A stretch of DNA of 64,000 bases from Caldifermentibacillus hisashii. Lineage in GTDB: Bacteria > Bacillota > Bacilli > Bacillales > Caldibacillaceae. Under the pieces are notes generated by a model. The model was given only the letters and a program-made list of their open reading frames with translations, had not been told where the DNA came from and did no database searches. The translations under genes and the position numbers were made by a program. The stretch lies in assembly GCF_027568575.1 (NCBI RefSeq), contig NZ_JANUVP010000013.1. The stretch is one strand, 5' to 3'. This document shows positions 17,952 through 26,570 of this stretch, piece after piece. How positions within the stretch are numbered: position 1 is the stretch's first letter; every line of letters starts with the position of its first letter.

Positions 17952-18206
17952 ATGTCTGACCAAATCATTATTTCACTTTTAATCGGTGGTTTTATCATTA
18001 ACCTCACAACAATGATATTAGTGATTATATTGTTAAAAAAGAATAAAGGAAAAATAATGGAAAATGTTGAAAACGGAATAGCAGAAATAGCCGGTACAAA
18101 TGAGACAAAAGATTCTGCCGTATTAGGAGTCGTATTCTGCCGCAATTGCGGACAACAATTTGACTCGTTAAAAACGGTATGTCCGCATTGTAAAACACCA
18201 AGGTAA
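17952..18206 (+). CDS. Small membrane protein with zinc ribbon
   Basis: An 84-residue protein from ATG 17952 behind TAGGAGGTTAAG, 11 bases after the giant surface gene. Residues 5-28 form a membrane helix, followed by a basic stretch and a helical acidic linker. The C-terminus is a zinc ribbon with two CxxC pairs (FCRNCGQQF, VCPHCKTPR). The cytoplasmic zinc ribbon echoes that in the FHA protein. It seems to be the last gene of the operon. Function unknown; an adaptor role is a guess. Confidence 0.75.
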   Translation: MSDQIIISLLIGGFIINLTTMILVIILLKKNKGKIMENVENGIAEIAGTNETKDSAVLGVVFCRNCGQQFDSLKTVCPHCKTPR

Positions 18207-18261
18207 TTGCAAGTAAATAAAGTGATTTACTATCTTCGTAAGTTAATATAAAGTGCAACTT

Positions 18262-18380
18262 CCGGCAGTGTGGGGTTCTTCATTCCCCACTGATGGGACG
18301 CATGCGGGCAACACATCCCCCACCTATCTTCTTTGTAAACTTGAAAATTGTGAGGTGGAGGGTGGACTCCCCCTTTAAGG
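18262..18380 (+). other. GC-rich structured stretch after the kinase operon
   Basis: The 568 bases between 18206 and mqo contain no convincing gene. This part is much richer in G and C than its surroundings. It has a clear hairpin GTGGGG/CCCCAC near 18268-18290, then CATCCCCCACC facing GGTGGAGGGTGGA further on, which could pair. It may be the 3' end of the operon transcript, a small RNA or the edge of an old mobile element. I could not identify it. Confidence 0.4.
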
Positions 18381-18402
18381 TAGGATAAATTCAACAGAAG
18401 CT

Positions 18403-18446
18403 AACGCTTGGAAAAGTCACATTAGATTTTTTCCGAGCGTTTTTTA
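18403..18446 (+). terminator. Rho-independent terminator of the accessory operon
   Basis: AACGCTTGGAAAA pairs with TTTTCCGAGCGTT across a loop of about a dozen bases and runs into TTTTTT. It is the first strong terminator after the run of plus-strand genes that begins in the lipoprotein array. Confidence 0.75.
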
Positions 18447-18774
18447 AGGGAACGGAGGAAAGAAAGCAACAGTTGGATAAGAATCTCAAAGATTTATAAA
18501 GTCGGTGATGAAACGACAACAAGCCTAAGAAAATGAACATTATTTTGTTCAAAAAATCACAAATCAAATATTTGCATAATTTCCACATTTGGTGTAAATT
18601 GTAACTATCTTAGAATAGTAAAATAATGTTTTAATCACTGAAAGATTCTGGTAGACTAGAATTAGGTTATAATTGATTCGGGAAAAGTGTGTAGTCTGAC
18701 TGTTTTCCGTCTTTTTTCGGAATGAAACCGCCTGCAGCTTTTCCAAGAATTCAAAAGGGGATAAGGTGGGGAAA

Positions 18775-20307
18775 ATGAGTAATAGACAAACAAAAACAGA
18801 TGTCATCTTAATTGGCGCCGGAATTATGAGTGCCACGCTCGGTTCGTTGTTAAAGGAATTGATACCGGAGTGGGAAATTACAGTGTTTGAAAAGCTCGAA
18901 AAACCCGGAGAGGAAAGTTCCAATGAATGGAATAATGCGGGGACGGGTCATTCTGCACTGTGCGAGCTCAACTACACCGTCGAAAAACCGGACGGATCCA
19001 TAGATATTAGCAAAGCAATAAAAGTGAATGAACAGTTTCAAGTATCAAAACAATTTTGGTCTTATCTTGTAAAAAGTAATTTGATTCGTAATCCACAGGA
19101 CTTTATCATGCCATTACCCCATATGAGTTTTGTCGAAGGGGAAAAGAACGTAGAATTTTTAAGAAAACGCTTTAATGCATTAGCTGATAACCCGCTGTTC
19201 CAAGGGATGGAATTTTCGGATGATCCGGAAAAACTGAAAGAATGGATTCCGGTGATGATGGAAGGCCGTAAACTAAATGAACCGATTGCGGCTACAAAAA
19301 TGGATTCCGGAACAGATGTCAACTTTGGTGCATTAACTCGAATGTTGTTTGAACACTTAAAAGAGGAAAACGTCGAGATTAATTATAAACATTATGTGAA
19401 AGATATTAAACGGACAAGTGAAGGATTGTGGGAAGTAAAAGTACATGATATTGACGCCGGTCAAAATAAGTCTTATATAGCAAAATTTATTTTTATCGGT
19501 GCCGGTGGCGGTTCTTTGCCGTTATTGCAAAAAACGGGAATTCCTGAATCAAAACATATTGGCGGTTTCCCGGTTAGCGGATTATTTATGGTTTGTAAAA
19601 ATGAAGAACTTATCGAAAAACATCATGCAAAAGTTTACGGTAAAGCAAAAGTTGGCGCTCCGCCGATGTCCGTGCCACATCTTGATACCCGGTATATTAA
19701 TAATAAAAAGACTTTGTTGTTTGGACCGTTTGCCGGTTTCTCACCGAAATTTTTAAAAACCGGTTCAAACTTTGATTTAATTAGCTCCGTAAAACCAAAT
19801 AATGTGCTTACGATGTTGGCTGCCGGTGTAAAAGAAATGTCGCTAACAAAATACTTAATTCAACAACTTATGTTATCAAATGAACAACGGTTAGAGGAGT
19901 TACGTGAGTTTATTCCGAACGCCAAACTTGAGGATTGGGATATGGTCGTAGCAGGTCAACGTGTACAAGTAATTAAAGATACGGAGACCGGTGGGAAAGG
20001 AACACTTCAATTCGGTACGGAAGTTGTAAATAGCAGTGATGGCTCGATTGCCGCTTTACTTGGTGCTTCACCCGGCGCTTCAACAGCCGTACATGTTATG
20101 CTTGAAGTATTGGACAGATGTTTCCCGCAATATATGCCGAAATGGGAATCAAAAATTAAAGAAATGATTCCTTCCTATGGTGTATCTTTAGCTAAAAACC
20201 CGGACCTTCTTCAAGAAATTCATTCCTCTACAGCAAAGACGCTTGGCCTAGAGGAAGAAATACCGACAAATACGGATGACAAAACTCGTCAGTTACAGGA
20301 AGTATAA
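18775..20307 (+). CDS. mqo: Malate:quinone oxidoreductase
   Basis: A 510-residue FAD-dependent membrane-peripheral enzyme that oxidises malate to oxaloacetate and passes electrons to quinone in the TCA cycle. The N-terminal dinucleotide fold is DVILIGAGIMSATLG. Family signatures include NEWNNAGTGHSALCELNYT-type sequence just after it, GGFPVSGLFMVC, FGPFAGFSPKFLKTGSN, and GASPGASTAVHVMLEVL near the C-terminus. I place the start at ATG 18775 (MSNRQTKTD), behind AAGGTGGGG; a GTG at 18766 in frame is possible. It is a single-gene unit with its own terminator. Many bacilli with mqo use it beside or instead of soluble malate dehydrogenase. Confidence 0.95.
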   Translation: MSNRQTKTDVILIGAGIMSATLGSLLKELIPEWEITVFEKLEKPGEESSNEWNNAGTGHSALCELNYTVEKPDGSIDISKAIKVNEQFQVSKQFWSYLVKSNLIRNPQDFIMPLPHMSFVEGEKNVEFLRKRFNALADNPLFQGMEFSDDPEKLKEWIPVMMEGRKLNEPIAATKMDSGTDVNFGALTRMLFEHLKEENVEINYKHYVKDIKRTSEGLWEVKVHDIDAGQNKSYIAKFIFIGAGGGSLPLLQKTGIPESKHIGGFPVSGLFMVCKNEELIEKHHAKVYGKAKVGAPPMSVPHLDTRYINNKKTLLFGPFAGFSPKFLKTGSNFDLISSVKPNNVLTMLAAGVKEMSLTKYLIQQLMLSNEQRLEELREFIPNAKLEDWDMVVAGQRVQVIKDTETGGKGTLQFGTEVVNSSDGSIAALLGASPGASTAVHVMLEVLDRCFPQYMPKWESKIKEMIPSYGVSLAKNPDLLQEIHSSTAKTLGLEEEIPTNTDDKTRQLQEV

Positions 20308-20337
20308 ATTGCCGATTTGGCAATTGTACTTCCTTTT
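20297..20337 (+). terminator. Terminator of mqo
   Basis: A long hairpin starts inside the last codons of mqo: AGGAAGTATAAATTGCC pairs with GGCAATTGTACTTCCT and is followed by TTTTCCT. Confidence 0.85.
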
Positions 20338-20411
20338 CCTATTATTAAACGCCTCCATTGTTACACGATTATTCATCACATAACCTAAAACCGTTTATTG
20401 GAAGTGAACTT

Positions 20412-21101
20412 ATGAAGTATGGGGAAATAGTCCATGGTAAACTGCATCGGCGGGTGAATAGATTTATTGCCGAAGTTTTCATTCATGGAAAAAAAGAAGC
20501 GGCTCATATTAAAAATACCGGCCGTTTAACAGAGTTGCTACAACCGGATGCTGACGTGCGGTTAGAAGTGAGTGATAATCCAAACAGGAAAACAAAATAT
20601 TCTCTCATTGCTGTTTGTAAAAATGATATTTGGGTAAATATTGATTCACAAGCGCCCAATACCGTTGTTTTTGAGGCAATTACAACGGGAAAGGTGAAAG
20701 AACTCGGAATGGTAAACACGATGAAAAGGGAAGTTCCGTTTGGCGATTCCCGGTTCGATCTTTATTTTGAAAAGGGAAATGAAAGCGGCTTTATTGAAGT
20801 AAAAGGTGTCACATTGGAAAAGAACGGGTTGGCACTATTTCCGGATGCACCGACGTTACGAGGGACAAAACATATATTGGAGATGGTAAAAGCCGTACAA
20901 AAGGGATACAGCGGAACTATCTTGTTTGTCGTACAAATGAAAGGTTGCTCCACTTTTACTCCTAATAAAGAAATGGATAAAACTTTTACAGAAGCTTTAT
21001 TAAAAGCAGTGGAACAAGGTGTGCAAATTTTAGCATATGACGCAATTGTAAAAGTCGATGAACTCGTTTTAGGCGATCCGCTTCCTGTTGTATTATCATA
21101 A
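20412..21101 (+). CDS. sfsA: SfsA family protein (sugar fermentation stimulation homologue)
   Basis: A 229-residue SfsA protein. The start at ATG 20412 (MKYGEIVHGKLHRRVNRFIA) matches the usual family start; an upstream in-frame TTG at 20358 would add 18 unrelated residues. Typical blocks are HIKNTGRL, the FDLYFEKGNESGFIEVKGVTLE region with the nuclease-like D-x(n)-ExK pattern, and a FPDAPTLRGTKH block. E. coli SfsA binds DNA and affects maltose gene expression, and the fold resembles restriction-type nucleases; its role in bacilli is unclear. It stands alone between mqo and the convergent ahp operon. Confidence 0.9.
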   Translation: MKYGEIVHGKLHRRVNRFIAEVFIHGKKEAAHIKNTGRLTELLQPDADVRLEVSDNPNRKTKYSLIAVCKNDIWVNIDSQAPNTVVFEAITTGKVKELGMVNTMKREVPFGDSRFDLYFEKGNESGFIEVKGVTLEKNGLALFPDAPTLRGTKHILEMVKAVQKGYSGTILFVVQMKGCSTFTPNKEMDKTFTEALLKAVEQGVQILAYDAIVKVDELVLGDPLPVVLS

Positions 21102-21180
21102 AAAGGGTATATTACCAATTGGAAATGAATAACAGTATAAGTCAGACATCTAAAATACATAGAAAGAATAAAAATATAAA

Positions 21181-21222
21181 AAACCGTTATACTACAGAAT
21201 AAGCAGTATAACGGTTTTTTGC
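21181..21222. terminator. Bidirectional terminator between sfsA and ahpF
   Basis: AACCGTTATACT and AGTATAACGGTT form a 12-bp stem around an 11-base loop, with an A-run on the left and a T-run on the right, so it can serve both convergent genes. Confidence 0.9.
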
Positions 21223-21243
21223 GTAGTTTTTTTGGTTTCCGGG

Positions 21244-22776
21244 TTAGTTTCGGATTAAATAATCAAATGCTCCCAGGGCCGCCGTTGCACCGGATCCCAT
21301 GGAAATGATAATTTGTTTATATGGACTATCACTACAGTCGCCGGCAGCAAAGACACCCGGGATATTGGTTGCACCACGCTTATCAACAATAATTTCACCC
21401 ATGCGATTTCGTTCAACCGTACCTTCTAACCAATCGGTGTTGGGAACAAGACCGATTTGAACAAAAACACCGGCTAGCTCAATATGGTGTTCTTCTCCGG
21501 TTGCCCGGTCAATATAAGTCAGTCCGTTTACTTTATCAGTTCCGGTGATTTCTTTCGTTTGGGCGTTTGTAATCACTGTCACATTTGATAAACTGTGAAG
21601 ACGATCTTGAAGTACTTGGTCGGCTTTTAATTCCGGCATAAATTCAATAACGGTCACATGTTTAACAACTCCTGCGAGATCAATTGCCGCTTCAATCCCG
21701 GAATTTCCACCACCGATGACAGCAACATGTTTTCCGGCAAACAACGGACCGTCACAATGCGGGCAATAGGCGACACCTTTTGTCTTGAATTCTTCTTCAC
21801 CCGGTACGCCTATATTGCGCCAACGTGCACCGGTTGAAAGAATGACTGTCTTACTTTTTAAAACTGCGCCGTTTTCCAATTCAATATGGACAAGATTATC
21901 ATTCTTTTCTAAACGTTTTGCCCGTTGCAAGTTCATTATATCAATATTGTATTCTTTCACATGCTCTTCTAAACTGGCAGCAAGTTGCGGACCCTCAGTG
22001 TATTTTACGCTGATAAAGTTTTCAATGCCCTTGGTATCCATGATTTGACCGCCGAATCGTTCTGCCACAATTCCGGTACGAATTCCTTTCCTTGCAGCGT
22101 AAATAGCGGCACTCGCACCGGCAGGACCACCGCCGACAACGAGAACGTCAAACGGATCTTTATTCATAAACTCAGATGGGTCCGATGTTTTCCCAAGTTT
22201 GACCAGAATTTCTTCGAGTGACATCCGGCCGCTGCCAAATTCCTCGCCGTTTAAGAAAACAGTCGGCACCGCCATAATGTTTTTACTTTCGGCTTCCTCT
22301 TTGTAAGCCGCACCGTCAATCATTGTATGTGTAATATTCGGGTTAAGGACACTCATGATGTTTAGAGCCTGAACAACTTCAGGACAATTATGACAAGTTA
22401 AGCTGACGAATGTTTCAAAATGATATTCACCGGTTAAGCTTTTAACTTGGTCGATCAGTTTTTGTTCAACTTTTGGCGGTCGACCGCTTACCTGTAATAG
22501 CGCAAGCACAAGTGAAGTAAATTCATGGCCTAAAGGAATACCGGCAAAAACAACTCCGGTATCTTCTCCCACACGATTCACACTAAAGCTTGGTGTTCTT
22601 TGTAAAGTAGTATGTTCAATTTTAATTTTCGGTGACATCGTAGCCAGCTCGTCAACAAGAGCCAGCATGTCACCTGATACTTTATCAGAACCCGCACTTA
22701 CTTTAATGATGATATCGCTCTCCATTAACTGAAGATATTGATTTAATTGTGCTTTAATATCCGCATCTAGTATCAT
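21244..22776 (-). CDS. ahpF: Alkyl hydroperoxide reductase subunit F
   Basis: A 510-residue flavoprotein disulfide reductase that recycles AhpC using NAD(P)H. The first 200 residues hold the tandem thioredoxin-like fold with the CHNC centre (FVSLTCHNCPEVVQAL). The FAD domain begins VVGGGPAGASAAIYAARKG, the second redox centre is YCPHCDGPLF, and the NAD site is VAVIGGGNSGIEAAIDLAG. The final GVFAAGDCSD is typical. Length matches Bacillus AhpF. It follows ahpC by 13 bases and is presumably co-transcribed from the PerR-controlled promoter in front of ahpC. Confidence 0.97.
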   Translation of the reverse strand: MILDADIKAQLNQYLQLMESDIIIKVSAGSDKVSGDMLALVDELATMSPKIKIEHTTLQRTPSFSVNRVGEDTGVVFAGIPLGHEFTSLVLALLQVSGRPPKVEQKLIDQVKSLTGEYHFETFVSLTCHNCPEVVQALNIMSVLNPNITHTMIDGAAYKEEAESKNIMAVPTVFLNGEEFGSGRMSLEEILVKLGKTSDPSEFMNKDPFDVLVVGGGPAGASAAIYAARKGIRTGIVAERFGGQIMDTKGIENFISVKYTEGPQLAASLEEHVKEYNIDIMNLQRAKRLEKNDNLVHIELENGAVLKSKTVILSTGARWRNIGVPGEEEFKTKGVAYCPHCDGPLFAGKHVAVIGGGNSGIEAAIDLAGVVKHVTVIEFMPELKADQVLQDRLHSLSNVTVITNAQTKEITGTDKVNGLTYIDRATGEEHHIELAGVFVQIGLVPNTDWLEGTVERNRMGEIIVDKRGATNIPGVFAAGDCSDSPYKQIIISMGSGATAALGAFDYLIRN

Positions 22777-22789
22777 TTATAAGCACTCC

Positions 22790-23353
22790 TTAAATTTTTC
22801 CGACAAGGTCAAGACTCGGTTTCAGCGTTTCTCCAGTTTCTTTCCATTTTGCCGGACAAACTTCACCAGGATGTGTGCGAACATATTGAGCTGCTTTAAT
22901 TTTGTCAACTAGGCTGGCTGCATCACGTCCAATACCGTCTGCATTAATTTCAACTGCTTGAATGACACCATCCGGATCGATAATGAATGTTCCACGATCT
23001 GCAAGACCTTCTTCTTCCCTTAGGACATCAAACATTTCGATAAGTTTATGGGAAGGGTCCCCAATCATCGTATATTCAATTTTACTAATGGCATCGGAAT
23101 GGTCATGCCAAGCTTTATGAGTAAAATGTGTATCGGCTGAACAGGAATAAACTTCAACGCCAAGATCTTTGAAAGTCGCATAATGTTCTTGGAGGTCTTC
23201 GAGTTCAGTCGGGCAAACAAATGTAAAATCTGCCGGATAGAAACATAAAATGCTCCAATGTCCTTTGAAATCTTCTTCTGTTACTTCTACAAATTCGCCG
23301 TTTTTGTAAGCTTGTAATTTAAATGGTAATACTTGCTTTCCTACTAATGACAT
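22790..23353 (-). CDS. ahpC: Alkyl hydroperoxide reductase subunit C (peroxiredoxin)
   Basis: A 187-residue typical 2-Cys peroxiredoxin that reduces hydrogen and organic peroxides. The peroxidatic Cys lies in DFTFVCPTELEDLQ and the resolving Cys in HPGEVCPAKW near the C-terminus. GGxGE-type and C-terminal motifs are those of the AhpC class. ATG 23353 is preceded on this strand by TAGGAGGTATTTATA. It is the first gene of the ahpCF operon and sits behind a promoter overlapped by a PerR-box-like palindrome. Confidence 0.97.
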   Translation of the reverse strand: MSLVGKQVLPFKLQAYKNGEFVEVTEEDFKGHWSILCFYPADFTFVCPTELEDLQEHYATFKDLGVEVYSCSADTHFTHKAWHDHSDAISKIEYTMIGDPSHKLIEMFDVLREEEGLADRGTFIIDPDGVIQAVEINADGIGRDAASLVDKIKAAQYVRTHPGEVCPAKWKETGETLKPSLDLVGKI

Positions 23354-23440
23354 TATAAATACCTCCTATGTATTATTGTGAATATTTTAGAATTCTGTAA
23401 AAATATGGGAAAATTTTGTGAAGCACATAACAAATTTCTT

Positions 23441-23479
23441 TTACAATAATTATTATATAATAGTAAATATATTTGTCAA
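23441..23479 (-). promoter_or_regulatory. ahpC promoter with PerR box
   Basis: On the minus strand TTGACA (23479-23474) and TATAAT (23457-23452) are spaced by 16 bases. TTACAATAATTATTA at 23441-23455 differs from the PerR box TTATAATNATTATAA at only two positions and overlaps the -10 region, so peroxide-relieved repression is expected. Confidence 0.75.
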
Positions 23480-23779
23480 ACAAAAGGCCCGGGTAGCACA
23501 ATTTCCCTGTATTATTAAGTTTGTACAAATTTGAGAAAAGTTATAACTTGAAAATTTCTCATCATCATTATTGTATAATAAAAAAATTATATTGTTAAAT
23601 AACATGAATTAACATTACAATGACTGTTTTAAATAAAATTACCATACATATATGAGGATTGATGGCTGAAGGAAAATTATAGCCCGCGAATAAAAGGAAA
23701 ACTTTAATCAGTAGAGATTCTCAGTGGCTGTTAGTAGGACAAATTTGCCTTACCGGAAGTTTGACGTTAAGTGCATGAA
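23480..23779. other. Gene-free AT-rich stretch upstream of ahpC
   Basis: No gene is visible between the ahpC promoter and the terminator of the polyamine operon. A second AT-rich near-palindrome (TTATTGTATAATAA) lies near 23568-23581 but its spacing does not fit a PerR box. Confidence 0.5.
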
Positions 23780-23829
23780 AAAAGAGGCTTTCTAAAAGGA
23801 AGTGCCCCATTACTTCCGGAAAGCCTCTT
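23780..23829 (-). terminator. Terminator of the polyamine operon
   Basis: Read on the minus strand, AGAGGCTTTCC...GGAAGT pairs with ACTTCC...AGAAAGCCTCT and ends in TTTTTT, seven bases past the stop of the decarboxylase gene. Confidence 0.85.
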
Positions 23830-23835
23830 GCAAAT

Positions 23836-24963
23836 TTATGATAACCTCATCTTAAAATCTTCGTATCCGAATTGGCGGATGATTTCACAATCGCCGTCCT
23901 TTTTTTTAATGGCAATAGTCGGGAGCGGCATACCGTTAAAGGTGGTATTTTTCACCATTGTGTAGATGGCCATGTCACCGAAAATCAGGTGATCGCATGG
24001 TTTTAATGGTTGATCAAACGAGTAATCACCAATGATGTCACCGGCAAGGCAAGTAGGTCCGCCAAGTCGGTACGTATATGGCTTTTCACCCGGCTCACCA
24101 GACTCGAACAATGGTGGACGATAAGGCATTTCTAATACATCTGGCATGTGGCAAGTGGCCGATGTATCAAGAATGGCAATATCGATTCCGTTTTTGATTG
24201 TATCAAGGACAGTTGTTACTAAATACCCGGCGTTAAGTGCCACAGCTTCCCCCGGCTCAAGATAGACTTCCAAACCGTACGTATCTTGCATCCTCTTAAT
24301 ACATTTTTCAAGTAACGGGATATCATAATCTTCTCTTGTAATATGATGTCCACCGCCAAAGTTAATCCATTCCATTTGGGGCAACCACTGGCCAAAATTT
24401 TCTTCAACCGCATGTAATGTCGTTTCCAGATCATCAGCGTTTTGTTGGCAGAGGGTGTGAAAATGAAGCCCGGAAACACCTTCCAACAATTCAGGGCGAA
24501 ACTGGTCGACTGTTACCCCTAAGCGGGATCCGGGTGAACATGGATCATAGATGGCATGCCCATCTTGTGTGGAACATTCCGGATTAATGCGCAACCCAAC
24601 TTTTTTACCGGCCTTCAAAACTTTATCTTTAAACTTCTCCAGCTGTGAGAAAGAATTAAAAATAATATGATCGCAAATCAAAACAATTTCATCCATTTCA
24701 TCATCACGGTAGGCCGGGGAAAAGACATGATTTTCTTTTCCCATTTCCTCATATCCGAGCCGGGCTTCATATAGGCCGCTTGCCGTTGTTCCGTTCAAGT
24801 ACTTGGCGAGGAGCGGATACAATTTAAATATAGAGAATGCTTTTTGCGCCAAAACAATTTTAGCACCTGTCCGCTCCATTACCCCGTTTAAGATTTTTAA
24901 GTTGTTTTCCAAAAGCTTTTCATCAACGACATAACAAGGAGTTGGTAATTCTTCAAATCTCAT
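23836..24963 (-). CDS. nspC: Carboxynorspermidine/carboxyspermidine decarboxylase
   Basis: A 375-residue PLP enzyme of the alanine-racemase-fold group IV decarboxylases. It converts carboxy(nor)spermidine to (nor)spermidine. LAQKAFS early in the protein carries the PLP-binding Lys, WINFGGGHHITRED is the glycine loop, and LEPGEAV and the DTSATCHMPDVLEMPYRP region with the active Cys are diagnostic. The usual length is 370-390. Its start codon overlaps the stop of the dehydrogenase gene, so the two are translationally coupled. The pair makes spermidine from aspartate semialdehyde and putrescine without S-adenosylmethionine. Confidence 0.93.
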   Translation of the reverse strand: MRFEELPTPCYVVDEKLLENNLKILNGVMERTGAKIVLAQKAFSIFKLYPLLAKYLNGTTASGLYEARLGYEEMGKENHVFSPAYRDDEMDEIVLICDHIIFNSFSQLEKFKDKVLKAGKKVGLRINPECSTQDGHAIYDPCSPGSRLGVTVDQFRPELLEGVSGLHFHTLCQQNADDLETTLHAVEENFGQWLPQMEWINFGGGHHITREDYDIPLLEKCIKRMQDTYGLEVYLEPGEAVALNAGYLVTTVLDTIKNGIDIAILDTSATCHMPDVLEMPYRPPLFESGEPGEKPYTYRLGGPTCLAGDIIGDYSFDQPLKPCDHLIFGDMAIYTMVKNTTFNGMPLPTIAIKKKDGDCEIIRQFGYEDFKMRLS

Positions 24964-26162
24964 CAGTCCACTAACTCCGGATCAAAACTTTCTTTCCACG
25001 GGAGTCCCCATTTGTTTAATGCATCCATGAACGGATCCGGATCTAATTCTTCTAAGTTCCAAACGCCCGGTTTTTTCCAATATCCGTTCAATACCATCAT
25101 GGCACCTATCATGGCCGGTACCCCTGTGGTATAGGATACGGCTTGGGAACCGACTTCACGATAACATTCTTCATGGTCACAGACATTATATAGATAGTAG
25201 GTTTTTTCTTTTCCATCTTTTTTGCCGCGGAAAATACAGCCGATATTTGTTTTTCCTTTTGTCCTTGGTCCGAGAGATGCCGGATCCGGTAAAACGGCTT
25301 TTAAAAATTGAAGCGGCACTATTTGTTTTCCTTCAATTTCAATCGGCTCAATGGAAGTCATGCCGACATTTTCAAGCACTTTAAGATGAGTGAGGTAACT
25401 TTGTCCGAACGTCATAAAGAAGCGAATCCGTTTAAGTCCGGGTACGTTTTTGGCTAGTGATTCAAGCTCTTCGTGATACAGTAAATACATATCTTTTTCG
25501 CCGATTTCCGGGAAGTCATAAACCCGCTTAATTTCCATCGGTTTTGTTTCTACCCAGTTGCCGTTTTCCCAGTAACGCCCGTTAGCAGAAACTTCCCGAA
25601 TATTAATTTCCGGGTTAAAGTTTGTTGCAAATGGATAACCGTGATCGCCGGCATTACAGTCAAGAATATCGATATACTCGATTTCATCAAAGTGGTGTTT
25701 CAAAGCATAGGCAGTAAAGACACTTGTTACACCCGGATCAAAGCCGCTTCCTAACAAGCCGGTAATTCCCGCTTCTTCAAAACGTTCACGATAAGCCCAT
25801 TGCCAGCTATATTCAAATTTTGCCGTATCTTCCGGTTCATAGTTAGCTGTGTCCAAATAATGAGTTTTTGTTGCCAGACAAGCATCCATAATTGCTAAAT
25901 CTTGATATGGAAGTGCTAAATTTACGACAATGTCCGGTTTAACTTGTTTAATTAAAGTAATGAGCTCGTCTACATTGTTAGCATCCACTTGGGCTGTCGT
26001 AATTTTTGTCTTCCCGCCGTCCAATTTTTCTTTTAACGCATCACATTTAGCTTTTGTCCGGCTGGCAATGCAAATTTCTTCAAATACATCACTGTTTTGA
26101 ACCATTTTATGAATGGCAACAGATGCAACGCCACCTGCACCGATAACAAGCGCTTTTCCCAT
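24963..26162 (-). CDS. Carboxynorspermidine/carboxyspermidine dehydrogenase (saccharopine dehydrogenase family)
   Basis: A 399-residue NADPH-dependent enzyme that condenses aspartate semialdehyde with a diamine. The Rossmann motif is KALVIGAGGVASVAIHK; DTANYEPED and GLLGSGFDPGVTSVFTAY are hallmarks of the Lys1-like family used in this pathway rather than in lysine breakdown. I choose ATG 26162 (MGKALVIG) because AAGGAG ends eight bases before it; ATG 26168 is too close. First gene of a two-gene operon with the decarboxylase, preceded by a long leader that ends in a terminator. Confidence 0.9.
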   Translation of the reverse strand: MGKALVIGAGGVASVAIHKMVQNSDVFEEICIASRTKAKCDALKEKLDGGKTKITTAQVDANNVDELITLIKQVKPDIVVNLALPYQDLAIMDACLATKTHYLDTANYEPEDTAKFEYSWQWAYRERFEEAGITGLLGSGFDPGVTSVFTAYALKHHFDEIEYIDILDCNAGDHGYPFATNFNPEINIREVSANGRYWENGNWVETKPMEIKRVYDFPEIGEKDMYLLYHEELESLAKNVPGLKRIRFFMTFGQSYLTHLKVLENVGMTSIEPIEIEGKQIVPLQFLKAVLPDPASLGPRTKGKTNIGCIFRGKKDGKEKTYYLYNVCDHEECYREVGSQAVSYTTGVPAMIGAMMVLNGYWKKPGVWNLEELDPDPFMDALNKWGLPWKESFDPELVD

Positions 26163-26203
26163 TTTCATTTCTCCTTACTGATTGGATTTTGTTTATAAAA
26201 TAA

Positions 26204-26248
26204 TAAAAAAGCAAGTGTAAACCGCGGCGCCGCGCACAACACTTGCTT
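26204..26248 (-). terminator. Terminator inside the leader of the polyamine operon
   Basis: On the minus strand AAGCAAGTGT and ACACTTGCTT enclose the perfect palindrome CGCGGCGCCGCG (26223-26234), followed by TTTTTTATTATTTTA. It lies only about 40 bases before the start codon, so it must be bypassed for expression, which implies attenuation. Confidence 0.8.
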
Positions 26249-26570
26249 GAAGATTAAAGTCAATATTAAAGAATCATCCAAATAAAAATACAATTAAGAT
26301 TTACCATCTACTTCTCATAAGGCCGGTCGTTTGGAAGTTCTCTAATATTCAAAATTTCTTCATAAGATCAGAGTCTATATAGCAAATAATTACTTTTACC
26401 ACTCTTATTGATCGTTTCACAAGTTGATGTGCACCTGCACCGGTTGTAAAGTAACCAACTTATAAAATTTGAGCTTTAAACTCAATCAATAAGGCAACCG
26501 AAGCTACCAATCGGCATTTGACCCGGCTGTCCGTGGCCTTAACTCCCCTATCAGGAAGTGGTCAAAAATT
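26249..26570 (-). promoter_or_regulatory. Candidate regulatory leader RNA of the polyamine operon
   Basis: About 320 bases without a gene lie upstream of the leader terminator. The part at 26440-26560 is far more GC-rich than the surroundings and can fold locally: minus-strand GCCGATTGGTAGCTTCGG, GCCACGGACAGCCGG and GTGCAGGTGCAC are visible elements. I compared it by eye with T-box, lysine, SAM and guanidine riboswitch consensus sequences and found no match. It may be an unrecognised ligand- or protein-controlled attenuator. The remaining bases up to 26860 are AT-rich with nothing I can name. Confidence 0.45.

Noticed and set aside
23561..23581. Second PerR box upstream of ahpC
   Set aside because: AT-rich and partly symmetrical, but the half-site spacing does not fit the 7-1-7 pattern.
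26249..26570. T-box, lysine, SAM or guanidine riboswitch upstream of the polyamine genes
   Set aside because: Diagnostic blocks (for example GGTGGNACCGCG of T-boxes) are absent at the right place and strand. Only an unnamed leader is reported.
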